Below, piece after piece: positions 44,901 to 58,200 of a stretch of 64,000 nt of DNA. A program made the position numbers and the translations under genes. Under the pieces are notes generated by a model that saw nothing but the letters and a program-made list of their open reading frames with translations, did not search any database and was not told the origin of the DNA. The DNA is from Megamerina dolium (lineage: Eukaryota > Arthropoda > Insecta > Diptera > Megamerinidae). The DNA lies in NCBI GenBank assembly GCA_963854835.1, contig OY978529.1, forward strand, positions 39,738,055 to 39,802,054. The letters are read 5' to 3'. The first letter of the stretch is position 1, and every line of letters begins with the position of its first letter.

Positions 44901-46190
44901 TGATTTGCATATATTAATAGCTATGAGAGTAGGAAAAAAATAGTTTTCTAAATATCTGCCACTATAAAGTACATAGCAGCAGAAACTCTACAATACAGAG
45001 CTCGCATATACATAATACACACAAATGCTATGCAATCAATATAGTTGAACTAACCTCTTGTTGCACTAATTACCAGCGATATTTGTGCTTTCATTCACTA
45101 TACCACTTTGCCACGATTATCAACTCTATCTCTGTATATTCCTACACAATATAACATAAGACGATGATTATCATTTGTTATGTATCATCGATAACAACAT
45201 CGAAGTATCGTCGTCATCATTATCAACAGCATCAGCATCTCAATAGTGGTAGCGATATCATCAACGTTGCATCTAAAGTGAGCTATATATGTACTGATAG
45301 CTTTAGAGAGAAATGCGTACTCAAATGCATATATAGAACAAAATGCAAGTTTCATTTTATGACTATGCTATATGTACTCTTATGTACGTAACGTAATGGA
45401 ATAAAATCAGTGTCAGACATTTAGTCCAATGGTTATAACAATTGTTCAGTATGTACCATACCTAGCAACTATTATGCAACACGATGCACATCATTTGAAT
45501 GCCATTTCAGTTGGCTTGACAATAGACCAGTATAATTCCCTTCCTCCTCTCACTAATGTACTAATTTTAGTGCTTGTGCGATGGCATAAAAAGACAGAAT
45601 GTTATATTCATTCTGTTTTCATTTCACATTCTGGCCAAACGCTAACGTAATGATTTCTATGTTAGTTGCTTTGAACTAAAACAAAACAAAACAAAACAAC
45701 AACAAAATGCTTGCAACAATAATCTGCAGTACAAGCATGAACATTGCTATACATAACTATATACAAATGCATCTGCATGCGTAAAATGCAACAGTAGCAC
45801 TCTAATATTACCATCATCATCATCATCGTCATCAACATCATCATCGAAGGCATCACCAATTCAACTCATCGTCCGATTTGAGTCGATAAGACTATGCACA
45901 CATACTCGTATACGGTGACATATGATATTTTTGTGTTTTTATTTTACACAACAAATGATGTTATCGTAGCCATTGTTATCCTACAATTTAAGTGTCGCTT
46001 TTTACGAACTATGCAAACAGACTAAAATGCCTACATTCATGCTTAAATATCGAAACTGTATTAGTTAGCCACTATTGAATATCGGTAGAAGCACATATGG
46101 TTTTAGTTCATTCGAATGGGTAGAATGGGTAAATGTTTGCAATGATTTCTAAAATTCAAATGCAAAAAAGCAAAAAAAAAAATAACAATA
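44900..46190. other. Intronic sequence, nothing recognised
   Basis: AT-rich, with an AAAAC repeat near 45678-45700 and an ATC run near 45811-45845. No gene is supported. Confidence 0.45.
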
Positions 46191-46199
46191 ACGATTCAG

Positions 46200-47290
46200 C
46201 TGAAATTTCAGCTTGATAACTTTATATTTTCATACACAAATTGTGAAAATATACATTCGGAAGCATAATTTTCAATCCATTTTTTAATATGACTATAACT
46301 AGACAAATATAGTATTCTAGACTAAATTTCAACTAGATTTTCATATATAAAAAGTGAAAATATACATATGGAAGCATAAGTTTGTATGGGAGGTAAGCCT
46401 GGTTTTAATCCGATTTAGTCCATTTGACACTGTGACTATCAATAAGTATGGATAATTATATACTCCAAACATCAGCTTCATACCTTGATATTTTCATGTG
46501 TAAAATGTGAAAATATACATCCGGAAACAAAATTTTATATGGGAGGTAGGCGTGATTTCAATCCGATTCAACCCATTTTTTAATATGACTATAACTAGAT
46601 AAATACAATATTCTGAACTAAATTTTAGCTAGATAGCTTTCTATTTTTATGCAGAAAATGTGAAAATATACATCCGGAAACAAAATTTTGTATGGGAGGT
46701 AGGCGTGATTTCAATCCGATTCAACCCATTTTTTAATATGACTATAACTAGATAAATACAATATTCTGAACTAAATTTTAGCTAGATATCTTTCTATTTT
46801 CATGCAGAAAATATGAAAATATACATACCGAAGCATAAGTTTGTATGGGAGGTAAGCCTGGTTTCAATCCAATTTAGTACATTTTACATTGTGGCTGTCA
46901 ATAAGTTGAGATAATTATATACTCCAAATTTCAGCTTCATAGCTTAATATTTTCATGTGTAAAATGTGAAAATATACATCCGAAAGCATAGATTTTTATG
47001 GGAGGTAAGCGTATTTCTCATTTGATTCAGTATAATTATTATTATTCGGTTTAAGTTGATTAAAATAATCGCATATACGAAGTTTCAACTTGGTAGCTTT
47101 ATTGTTTCGAGAGCAAAGTATGCAATTATACTTGCAACAACATACTTTTATATGGGAGGTAGGTGTAGTTTTGATCCAATTTCGCTGAATTTTCTAAAAT
47201 AACAATTTTATAGTCACATTTACCCCACGAACTCAGTTTTAGTTCAATAATTTTATATTACGACAGATATCGCGCGAACAGGCAGTGTGA
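46200..47290 (+). repeat. Family A tandem array A6, the most regular copy
   Basis: The core TATGGGAGGTA sits at 46385, 46538, 46691, 46844, 46997 and 47151, i.e. spacings of 153, 153, 153, 153 and 154 bp. The units at 46538 and 46691 are almost identical over their full length (GGCGTGATTTCAATCCGATT and the next 100 bases). Units at 46385 and 46844 share a different variant (GTAAGCCTGGTTT). Each unit carries a short inverted pair around TATTTTC-GTGAAAATA. The array ends near 47290 in a block reading CAGTGTGACAGACCGATAGAG. Confidence 0.85.
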
Positions 47291-48880
47291 CAGACCGATA
47301 GAGATCCTTAGATAGCCTTGATATACTCAAATAGGGGGCATAGTTTTTCATATATTGTATATACCCTATTTATGGGTGTTTCAAATGGAATCATGAACCC
47401 AATATACTCTTGACTCTTTGACAATGGATACCCCTATCCTATGCAGATTGTAGCTTAAGACGATTCCTGTAAAATACTAACGTGGTAGCGACAAGTGAAA
47501 ATTTCATTAATCCCGGCAACATCGGTAGAATTGCTACTACTAATGAATTCGTTAAACATATCCTCATTATATAAGGACCATGTCTAATATAAAGTGAGCA
47601 GAATGTCAGTCATCAGCCTTTGCACCCCACCTTCATAGCTCAGCGATTGGCCATCAAATCTTTAATAATCGATAAAACTTCCACTGTAAATATCGTGACA
47701 TAATTAGCTGAACGTCTGGATTGCCACAGCAGCTAAATGTATCGATCAGTCCCTTCTCAAAATCCATTACTGAAATTGGGGACATCGTGATCTTTCATAA
47801 ACATTTCTTTTTTCACTTTTGTTCCCAATTGGAAATCTTACGTTGAAATCAGTGATTTTTAAAAAGATTAACCTTAACAATACCAATTTAAAATAGAAAT
47901 ATATTAATTTGCTCTCGAAAATATACTTTCATATATAGGAGATTTGTGCTACCATATTTCCATCCAACAATATTTATTTCAAAAATAGATTTTTCTTTTT
48001 GATTTTTATTTCGTCACCACTATATAATTGATCTAATTGAAAGCACAACATAGTAAAGCTTTTACAATTAATAATATGCAACAGAATAAGAGCAGTAGAT
48101 GAGATGAATATGCATAGGTATACATTTTCATGTGTCAATTTTAATTTGGTTGAAAATGTGAATGTATTTATATTTTTACTATAAACAAACATACTTCTCC
48201 ATGGTTGCATTTTGAAAGACTACAGTACATCTTGCTAGTCAGTAGTAATGATTGTATCATCACAAATACAACAGAATTCCATTTTGTTAAAGAATCTGCT
48301 CTGCTGTTGTTCTGTGTTATATTTCTTTGTCATCTTTCTATCTTGTTCTGCTTCGCTTCTATATCCGTAGATATAATGGAATATCTCATGAGAATTTACA
48401 ATATATGCTAAAAGTATTTTTGCATTTTGAATTAATAATAATTAAGTTCATAGTGAGGGGAAAGCATTAAATAACTATTTAGTTCAAGGTTAGTTAATTT
48501 AGTTCAGTGCTCATATACAAAACTTTGTTTGCTTTTTGGAAATGTCCACTGTGAAAATATTATTTGAATTATTAAGATAAATATTTGGACATGTTGAGGA
48601 GTAAGTTGAGGCTTAAATTTTGCGACCTCATGGACAGAAGGACAATAAATGTATTATTGAGAGAAATTTGAATAATCAAAGATATTTCGAATGAAATCAA
48701 ATTCAATATGTTATCAAATCAGTGCAGTATCATCGAATTGTAATAAAAAGTTCTGTCAATTCGACTATGAAGTTCAAAATTTCACTAATTTTTAACGATT
48801 AAATTTTAGTACTATTGATTCATGAATTCTATTTGAAGGAAATTTGACTGGAAGCATTTCGTCTTTAACAAATCCGAGAT
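47290..48880. other. Intronic sequence, nothing recognised
   Basis: The part from 47340 to 47800 is of higher complexity and may be a decayed element. It includes TAGCTCAGCGATTGG near 47636, which looks like a Pol III A-box by chance. No gene is supported. Confidence 0.4.
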
Positions 48881-48889
48881 TCTAACGAT

Positions 48890-49640
48890 TGACTATACAA
48901 ATTTAGGTGGAGGCGAACGCATTTGAGACATGTCTTCCTCCACGTTCCTACAAATCTGACTACTGTTGATACAAGGGATCTACATGAAGACAGATTTCTT
49001 GGTAACATTTCTTCTTCAAATATTTGAACATCTGACTATTGATGATACAAGGGATTAAGGCGAAGGCGGATGTATTGGAAACGAGTCTGCAAACCTGACA
49101 GAGAACCATTAGAAGGCAAATTTTATGGAAATATTTTTTCTTCAATTAATCTGCGAATCTGACTGTGGATTATACAAAATATTTAAATAGAAATAGAATC
49201 ATTTGAGGATCTTTTTCTTCTATGAGCCTGAAAACCTAAATACAGTTGATACAACGCATCTATATGATGATAGTCTTGAAATCTGACTGTTGATCATACA
49301 AACTTATTTTCCTCTTGGATTCTGCGAATCTAACTTATGTTGCTATAAAAGATCTTTATGAAGGCACATTTGATCCAAACGTTTGAAAAAAATAAAAAGC
49401 ATTTTTGTTGAAAATAAATATCTAAATCAAAAGGGACTCATTCGAGACCATTCTTCCTGATTGAGTCTGAAAATCTCAATATTGCTGATACAAAGAATCG
49501 ACATGAAGACAGTTTTGCTGAGAACATTTCGTCTTTTACTAGTCTAGCAATTTGATTATTGATGATACAAAGGATTTACATGATGACGGACTTACTGTAT
49601 TTAAGATTCGTCCTCTTCATTCAACTTACAAATTCGACTG
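48890..49640 (+). repeat. Family E tandem repeat (about 77-bp units)
   Basis: The block CTGACTRTTGATGATACAAGGGAT-TACATGAAGACAGA recurs, with GATACAA-type anchors near 48968, 49044, 49171, 49248, 49486 and 49565. The tightest spacings are 76, 77 and 79 bp. Some units are damaged. No coding content. Confidence 0.6.
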
Positions 49641-51930
49641 ATGACTATAGAATACATCTCTAGACTCCCCTCCATCTCATCTTCTCCAAGGGGAGTTCTT
49701 CTAACTGTTGATATGAAGAATTCAGAGAAAGGCAAACTCACCAGAGACTTCTTCAATATCTGCAATGATCCACCGTGAATTGGACTTTATGATTCAAAAA
49801 CGATTCAAAAACGATTCAGTGCCCATTGACTTAATAGCATGCAATTGAAATCGTCACTTTTTCCCTAAACAAATTCTCTTTAGAATTATACATAAATAAA
49901 ATATGCATGAGGCTTTAATGAAGGTCTTGTTTTAATTTCACACTCAATCATCGAAGCAAAAGCCCTCAGATAACCGAAAAATATAGAAAATTAACAAAAC
50001 TAATTTTCTTTAATTTTTTTTGCTATGACTTTTTAGTTAATAATTCAAAATATTCTTGCATCGATTTTTGGCAAAAGTGCATTTGCATGTTTACTGTCAG
50101 TGTGTCTTTTTTCGTTTTTGCATATTATGTACGAAGAGATCATCCTCTCTGTCTCTCGCTGATACAATGAAATGTACTGCCTTGCTAGCGTAGCTAAAAA
50201 TACTCTCAAGTAAACCTTGTAACCTCTTTTTTGGTTGTTGGTGTTGTAAGCATAGCAAATGGGGTTATCTTTGGCATATTTTACATTCATCGTGTAATAA
50301 GAAAAACAACTAGCTAGTATACGATTTCTACTGGGGATACGATGCATGGATATTTGTATGTTTGAATCTGTAAATGTACATAAAAGAAAATATAATTATT
50401 CTTAACATACAGCAGCAGCAGCAGCAGCTGAAGCAAATGCTTCACGCTGCATAACACTGGCACTCGCATACCATACTATTTATATGCACGTATGTAGGTA
50501 GATTGTTAGGTATTTGGGTAGATAGTTAGGTAGGTACCTGTTATTTGCATAAACTTTAATTGGGTCATTTGCATCCAGCAACAGCAAAAGCATCTGTGCT
50601 GGCATTTAACATGTCTTTGCTATTGCCTTGCTGTTGCTGTAAGTGAAATATAGTGAATTGCTACATACATATTCATACACGTTGTGCCATCATTGACACT
50701 GCTTGCTGCACACTATTGTGTGGCTATGAGATTTTACACTAATTGTCAGTTGCCAAAGTTTTCACATTTGCAGTCTGTTAATTTGAATTTAAATTTTAAA
50801 TTGTTTTTAACTGAAACCATATTGGCAGACAACACTACTGCATACATATATTGCAAGGACTATATGAAAGGTAGTATGAAATGTTGTATACGAGTCTTTG
50901 CAGCAATTCGCTCAGTCAGGGAGTCAGTACATGCAGTGAATGAGTGTAAGTCTCTTAGTAAATCTACATTATTGATGTACGTGTTAATTGGTATTGTAGC
51001 AAAATTTTTGACAACATTATTTTAGCATTTTGTGTCGATTAGATGTGTGCAAATGTTAATTAACTATTCGTTAAATTTAATTTATATGCTTCCCTATGTG
51101 GAATGCACATATAAAAAAAAAACTAAAAATGTTGATTTTGCAAAAAAAAAAAATCAAAATTAGTTATAATTATCAACTTGAATTTAATGATGATAATAAA
51201 TGAAAAATATTTTTCCAACAGATCAACGTATCAGGAACCTCTTCTTTACACTCAACCGTGTTCTTTGTTCTCTTTAGAGAACCTTTGTTGTCGACATGTC
51301 TAAAGAAATTACTATTTTTGGTGCCTAGTTCATTCACAAATATGCATATATGTAATAAAATATTCAAGTCAAGTACTCATATATGTATACGCACTAATAC
51401 AACAATGCCTCTATATATATATGTAACTTTATGAAACCTTAGACAAAGGCTATTTAAGTTGCGGCACAATTGTGTGAACAATAGCAATGACAATAACTGA
51501 AATAATAACAAACTAACGTACACAAAAAAAAAAAAAAAAAAACAAAATAGCTAAAAGAAAAGCAAATATGAGTCACAGTCAAAGGCAATTAAAAATAGAA
51601 GCATATGCATGTACATATAGTAATATAGTAATATATACATCCATGCACATTCACTCATATATGTACGTATGAAAAACAATGACTACCTACACAAAACAAT
51701 GTTAAGTAGCTGATTTACATATACATATACATATGTACATTAGGGTGGCAGTTATTTAGAAATGTACTTTTTTCCACTTCCAGAATTTAGAAATATATGA
51801 TTTGATAAAAAATTATAAACTGAAAAAGTTTCATGCCGATTGATTTAATTTTCAAACTGCCACAACACTCCAAAAGTTGGAAGAAAGTGGTTTTTCGGTG
51901 TTTTTTTTTTTTTTATGGGGAAAAGTGTAT
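49640..51930. other. Intronic sequence, nothing recognised
   Basis: AT-rich, with a CAG run at 50412-50427 and poly-A near 51523-51541. TTAGGGTGGCAGTTATT near 51740 looks like a transposon end, but no partner end was found. Confidence 0.4.
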
Positions 51931-53010
51931 AATCGTCCCCCATTAATTTTTTCATGACAATATTTTCCCCGAACATACTTACACCCGATATCTGAATTCC
52001 TTAAAATGTCGCCCATACAAAATGGACGAAATAATATACCATAAATGCATAAGTGTCTTTCGAATGCAATTCTAATTGAGGTAAATCAGTGATGGTTTCA
52101 GTATTATTCGAAAGCAGGATTTACCAATTTTGTTTTTGTGTGGTTACAATTTATTGTAGTTGACGCTGATGGTGGAGAGCATAAATTGGTGCTTGTTGAT
52201 TTTTAAGTGGTTGTAATTTCATTTTGTATGGGCGCTCCTTTAAGGGATAGATTTAGAAGGTATCTGTAACAAACATATTGAAAGAGATAAATTTGAATGG
52301 GAGTTCGATTTATATTTCATTAACCTATGTGCGATTTTTTCGCAGGTATTTGATTATTTATCAATTTTCAGCTGTTTTTCATTGATTTTGTATGGCAGCC
52401 CCCTTGAGGGATAGGATATAAGTAAGTGAAGGAAAAATATTTTAGATATAAAACTAATGTGGTCAAACATTTTGTCTATCTAGAAGCGATTTCTGGGCAG
52501 CTATGGGCTTATTTGTCAATTTTAATGTGTTTTTTCGTTTACTTTGTATGGCAAATACCTTAACGAGTGGAGATAAGGTATAAGTATGTTCAGTAAAAAT
52601 ATTTACAATTGAAAACTAATAAGAGGTGTGCTTACATTTCATCCTCCTAAAGGTGATTCCTGAGAAGCTGTGAGGTTATTTGTCGAATTTTCAGAAGATT
52701 TTCATTTTTTTTATGGTATCCTCCATAACGGTTGGAGATATGTCTAAAAGACAAAATTAATGAGAGTTGCTTAAATAGTTTAACCCTCCAGAGAAGTGTA
52801 TTAGGCGTGAAAAATATAAATTTTGTTTGGTAGTCCCCCTAAGTAGGCGGTAAATATGTTTGAGAAAACATTGGGAAGCAAAAATTAGTAGGAATGCTGG
52901 GAGTAAATTTTTTAAAAATAAAAATTTTTTTGGCGAGTACCCGTAGGAGATGTTTAAAAAAGAAAGATAAGAGGAATCGGCCTCCAGATTGAACCTTCTA
53001 GAGGCGAAAT
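51930..53010. repeat. Family B array B5 with an inversion
   Basis: A reverse-orientation unit at about 51935-52070 (CCCATACAAAATGGACG) is followed by forward units with cores at 52227, 52391, 52547 and 52712, spaced 164, 156 and 165 bp. The forward units preserve the clearest family B order: CTAGAAGCGATTTCTGGGCAG, TATTTGTCAATTTT, then TTGTATGGCAGCCCCCTTGA. Confidence 0.7.
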
Positions 53011-55430
53011 CATTAAAAACCACTTTTTTCAATTTTAAATTTATACTAACGAAACGAATATTTTTTGCCTGTGAGAGCCAGAAGGAGTATTAAAAATTTC
53101 ACTTTACGAGCGAGTTCTAAAAGTTCACCAGCGGGCATAAAACTTTCTAATTTGTAGTTTTTAATCAAATCATATATATTTTAAGCCAATGGGAACTAGA
53201 ATTTGCTTTCCAAAATCTTTTGCCATACATTTGGAAGCCACCTTAATGTATATATACATATATATGTGTATAACTATGTTGGTATAAGTAAATATGTATT
53301 TGTATGATTTTTCATTCAAATGTAGCATAATTTTGCTACTACTCGTATCACTCACTACTGGCTTCTGTTACTTTTGGCTTTTGTTACAACATAATATAAC
53401 TTTTATGACTCTCTCTCTCTCTCTTTCCCTGTTTCATTCAATCTCATTGTTGCTAAAACTCTTGATCGCAATCTGCACGCAATAAAATAGAAAACACAAC
53501 CTAATTTGTAACTACGACTACTGCTCCTGTTACTGCTGCTGCTGCTCGTGTTATTACTGTTGATGACGCTGTGACTTTTTTAATTTTTGTCATCGTTGAC
53601 GCACACCCACTAGGATTCCCTAAACGTACAGATAGTATCTCCCACTCATTTCATTCTCTGGTGCTGCTACTGCTATTGCTGCTGTTGCTGCTGTCTCTTT
53701 TGTCAGCATTTAGTTTTTGACACAAATGTCTGCCGACACCACATATTTACTTACTTACATATACAAATTAATATAAGAGTTTATGTGTATGTGTGTGTGT
53801 GGGTGGAGGTTATGAACATGTGTCAGTAACAACTGTCATTGTCACTACACTTTGTATGTAGGAATATATGAACGTTGTCTACTATTATACTGTAATACAA
53901 TGTGTACGAGTATTATTGTTATACTCAGCTGGTGTTAACTAATAGGAGGAGGTAGTAGGCACTACCAACTATCGCTACTACATACATACATATATGTCAG
54001 CTAACTATTTACTCGACTACAACATATTGTGTAGGTATATGTATGCGAGCACATGATGGCATCCCCAGGAGAAACATCAACACAACAATTAAATTACGAT
54101 TCGCTGAGCATGTGTTAATTAATAGCAACAAAAAACGAAAAACTAGGACTAAATGCGCGTTAACATAATATTCTCTGCTATGCCATTCGGTGTGCGTGTA
54201 TTTATTTCACATGTATGTATGCATACCATATACATATATGTACTTATACTCGAATGTGATCTCTCTAGTGTGCGTGTATATAACATATATATGTTGTACT
54301 ATATGTATGTACAAGTTGTGTGTATAAAAGTTGTCACATTGTGGTGACAACAGCCATGGGATGTCTACTGATAGGGGGTAAATATCATAAAATAACAACA
54401 ACAACAACAAATTAAATACATTATTTATGAGCATCAAACCAAATTTATTTGTTTAAATAATGCATAATGTCTCGCAAAATGTTTGTGTAAAAATTTTAAA
54501 ATAATTTCGGCAAAGATAAATTTCTATATGGCACAACATGGCGTATGAGTGATTGTTAATTCATATGAATTATATATCATATGTACGATACATAGTCACA
54601 TATGTGGGTTATATTTATTCACATAAACATTACAAATTTGAATAAAATTTAGACGTTCCATTTAAATTATTAAATTGGCAATGTGCTATAAAATATATTT
54701 TGTATCCAATAAAATTTTGTATATAACAAAGCTTTAAAAATTGAGCAGACCTACATTATATTGATTTTATCATGTTAAATAAAACACTTTAATTTTGAAC
54801 TCGCTGTACTAAGGCATACCAAAAGTGATTTTTTAATTTTATTTAATTTAAAGCAGATTTAGTCGATTAAAAATGCTGCATACGATGAATATATTTGTAT
54901 AGTTGTATAGCTATTTTTCTTCCATATACGAAAATTGAAATTGACACATTTTGTATATGAAGTTTGAACAGCAACCTCTGTCATTTTCAATTCTACAACT
55001 TTCTTGATTCAAAGAAAAACACTTTCAGTAGCAAATATAGAAGTTACTATATATTGGTAGTTAGGTATCAGTCAGATGTGATTAGTCCACTTGCTTACTT
55101 GTTTATCGGGCTGCTAATATAGAGGTTAACTAAAGTTTCAATCTAAAATGTTTAAGATGAAATTTTAAAGCGAAAGAATAATGATTTATCGAATATATTT
55201 TGAAGGTAAATTTTTAATGAATTTTCAACAAAAAAAAATATATGCATAAAAAGGCAAAGTACAACTTTTTTCGTTTAAAGATTTATTATCTTTTCAATGA
55301 GTCGAGATGAAATTAATATGTATAAGAAAAAACATATATATGATTTTAGATTATATATTGCTGAAATATAAAAAATAAAATAAAAATTTGCAAAAATTTT
55401 GGCATGAAGTTCTTCCAGTATTATTGTGAC
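53010..55430. other. Intronic sequence with microsatellites
   Basis: Contains CT and GT tracts (53410-53425, 53787-53801), GCTGCT runs near 53536-53545 and 53660-53695, and ACA repeats near 54396-54412. No gene is supported. Confidence 0.45.
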
Positions 55431-56240
55431 AAATAATCACAATAAATGTATACTAGAGCGTCATTAATTTTTCCTCCTCAACATTTCTTCTGAATATACT
55501 TACCGGCTATATCCACTCCTTAAAGGAACTTCCATGCAAAATGACCCAAAAAATCCTTAAAATCGACCATAAATGTCCTTGAATCGCCTCTAGAAAGGTA
55601 AAATATATGACTGGTCTCCATTAAATTTGCCTTCTCAATATATCCGATAAACATACTTACCTGTCATGTTCACTCCTTAAATGCGATCCCATACAAAATG
55701 ATCAGAAAAATATTTAAAAATCCATAAATAATAATATAACTGAACAGAAATCGTCTATAGAGAGATGAAATGAGTGTCTAACCACCATTAATTTTTCTTC
55801 TTCAACATTTCATCAAAACTTACTTACCTTCTGTATTCACTCCTTACGAAGATTTCCATGCAAAATTACCGAAAATATACATGAAAGTCTACAAATTCCT
55901 ATATAATTGAATAAGAATCTCCGCTAGAGCGGTGAAATGTATCACTGATCACCGTTAAATTATAATTTTTTTTTTTTTCAATATTCCGTCCAAACATAGT
56001 TACTCTTAATCACACCCTTTAAGCATGCGTCCATACAAAATGACAGAAAAACTACTGAAAATTATAATAGTTGCCTTAGAATTGCATCTAGACTAATGGA
56101 TTATATGACCACCAACCTCCATTAGGTTTTACTCCTTAACAGTTCCTTCGACCATACTCATTCGCTAAGAGGTGGAGGTACTGTTAGGTGATGACCCCTA
56201 TAAAATTTATGGCTGTTGGTTGTCTTATGGAATGAATAAG
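55430..56240 (-). repeat. Family B tandem array B6, reverse orientation
   Basis: The reverse core CCATRCAAAATGAC appears near 55528, 55686, 55850 and 56028, spaced 158, 164 and 178 bp. The blocks CATTAATTTTTCTTCTTCAACATTTC and ACTTACCT-CT-TATTCACTCCTTAA are consistent between units. Confidence 0.7.
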
Positions 56241-58200
56241 GGTCGCTCAATAATTCGGGAAAGATCATGAAATGCTTAAGATAATTTTTTATAAATTAAA
56301 TAATTGAAGTTTAAATTTAATTTCTTTTAAACAAAATTCGTCCAGAGAAGCTGAATATTTTTAATAAAATTTTCTTCATTCTAAAATCTATTCTTCATTG
56401 CTGTTCTGCTCCTAACATTGAATTTTATTTGTATTTCAGCAATCTCCCATTAAAAGTTCTCAAGTAAATTTACGTCAATTAAATACAATGCGACACCATA
56501 ACACGTCACTGATTAAAGCATTAAAGCTGAGGTTATTTTGCTGCTGCTGCTGCGTCCTTTGTTGTTAATTCATTTTGTATTGTCTCTTAAATGAGATCAA
56601 CTGCTAAGCATTATGTAATGAGTATGAAGTTCATTAGTAATCTATTAGCTAAACATAATGAGAAATCGATAGTGGGGCAAGATATATACAATATAGCATT
56701 GAATATTCGATATATTTTGGTTAGATGTATACTACCTATGTAATAATTAAATAAGTTGGCTAAGCTGATTGGATGGCAGATTAGCTGGTTGGTTGTTCAA
56801 CTGAAAATTGTAACATTATTATCACAATCGCAATCGTAATCACAATCGCTATTACAGTTGCTACTATCAACATAATTTCGAATTTTATAAAATGGATTTT
56901 CAAAAGTATCACATATTCCATAAGCGAAGAGCAATAATGAAATCAAAATAATAAAATTAAAACAGATTTAAAGAGACGCTTTTAAAGCCATCTCCATATT
57001 CCACAAATAGGGTTCGGTTTTGAAATTGAAAGAAACCTACTAATTTTTTTTCAAGATAACATTTCATCAATATAATTTAATCATACAATCATCAAATTGA
57101 AAAGGTCATTTTATATTTGTATATCTACAGCATTCAGTTGATATAATTGCAATGTATTTCTTTAGTCTTTTTTAGTCGACTATTATTATCTCAATGGTAT
57201 GCTAATGATGATGGCTCATTTTTTGTTATCCACCACAAATTATTGTATCTCTGTGGATGGCTCTTTAATATAAAAGCACCGTTTTTTTTCCCTATGCAAT
57301 GAAATAAATATCTAACATCTAACAAAATTAACATTTCATCCAACAACCAAAGGTCTAGTTACGTAATGTAGACACAAACACACAAAAAATTTTTCAATAT
57401 AAAGAAGAAGAAAACGTAGAAAATCAATTTGCAAATTTAAATATTTGAAATAATAACATAACACGGGGTGCTCGTAAAAATAATGTGCCATCAAAATTAC
57501 CCAACCACAACCATACGCAATCGCCGTCATACAACCTAACAATGAAAAAAGGCAACAAGCTTCAGAGTAATGACTAGCCCTATAATAATGAAGATGCCAT
57601 TGAATAGATGCATACACACACACACACATACACATACACACACATAATATAAATGCTAAGCATTCAAAATGAGAACCTATTGTATGCTATGATACAAAAA
57701 AAAAGGCAAATTCGACAAATTCGATAAATTGTATTGTAATTTTAGGTTTTGGGTCACCCCATCATCATGATGGTAATGGCCTAATGAGAAATCGGTCAAT
57801 AAAACAAACAAAAAGCAACAGACTATGTAGGAATCTATTTGTTAATAGAAAACCGTAAAGCAATACATAGATATATTCTCATAAAAAAAAAACAAAAAAA
57901 ACAAACAACAGCATGAAAAAGAAAAAACAAAAACGAAAGAAATTCAATTTAATTGAAACAAATGAAATTCTTTAAGTCTTACTAAAAGTGAATACAATGT
58001 GAATGTTTCAACAAATCAATGAGATGAAGAAAGTAGTAGTAGTAGTAGTAGGTACTTTTTGAAATGAGGCATTTTAAATGAAATTAAATTTTTAAATTAG
58101 ATCACATCAAAATGCAATTAAATATGCTCGCTTTTAAATGAAAAGGAAAGAAAGTAATTGATAGTCGTATACATTGAGGTATGATTACTTCTTTAGAAAA
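56240..58200. other. Intronic sequence, nothing recognised
   Basis: AT-rich with small CA and CTG runs. No gene or named element. Confidence 0.45.

Noticed and set aside
47636..47655. Pol III A-box-like TAGCTCAGCGATTGG
   Set aside because: No B-box, no tRNA fold and no SINE tail nearby; likely chance.
50684..51025. 113-codon plus-strand frame
   Set aside because: No motif, signal or family resemblance; length is within chance for this composition.
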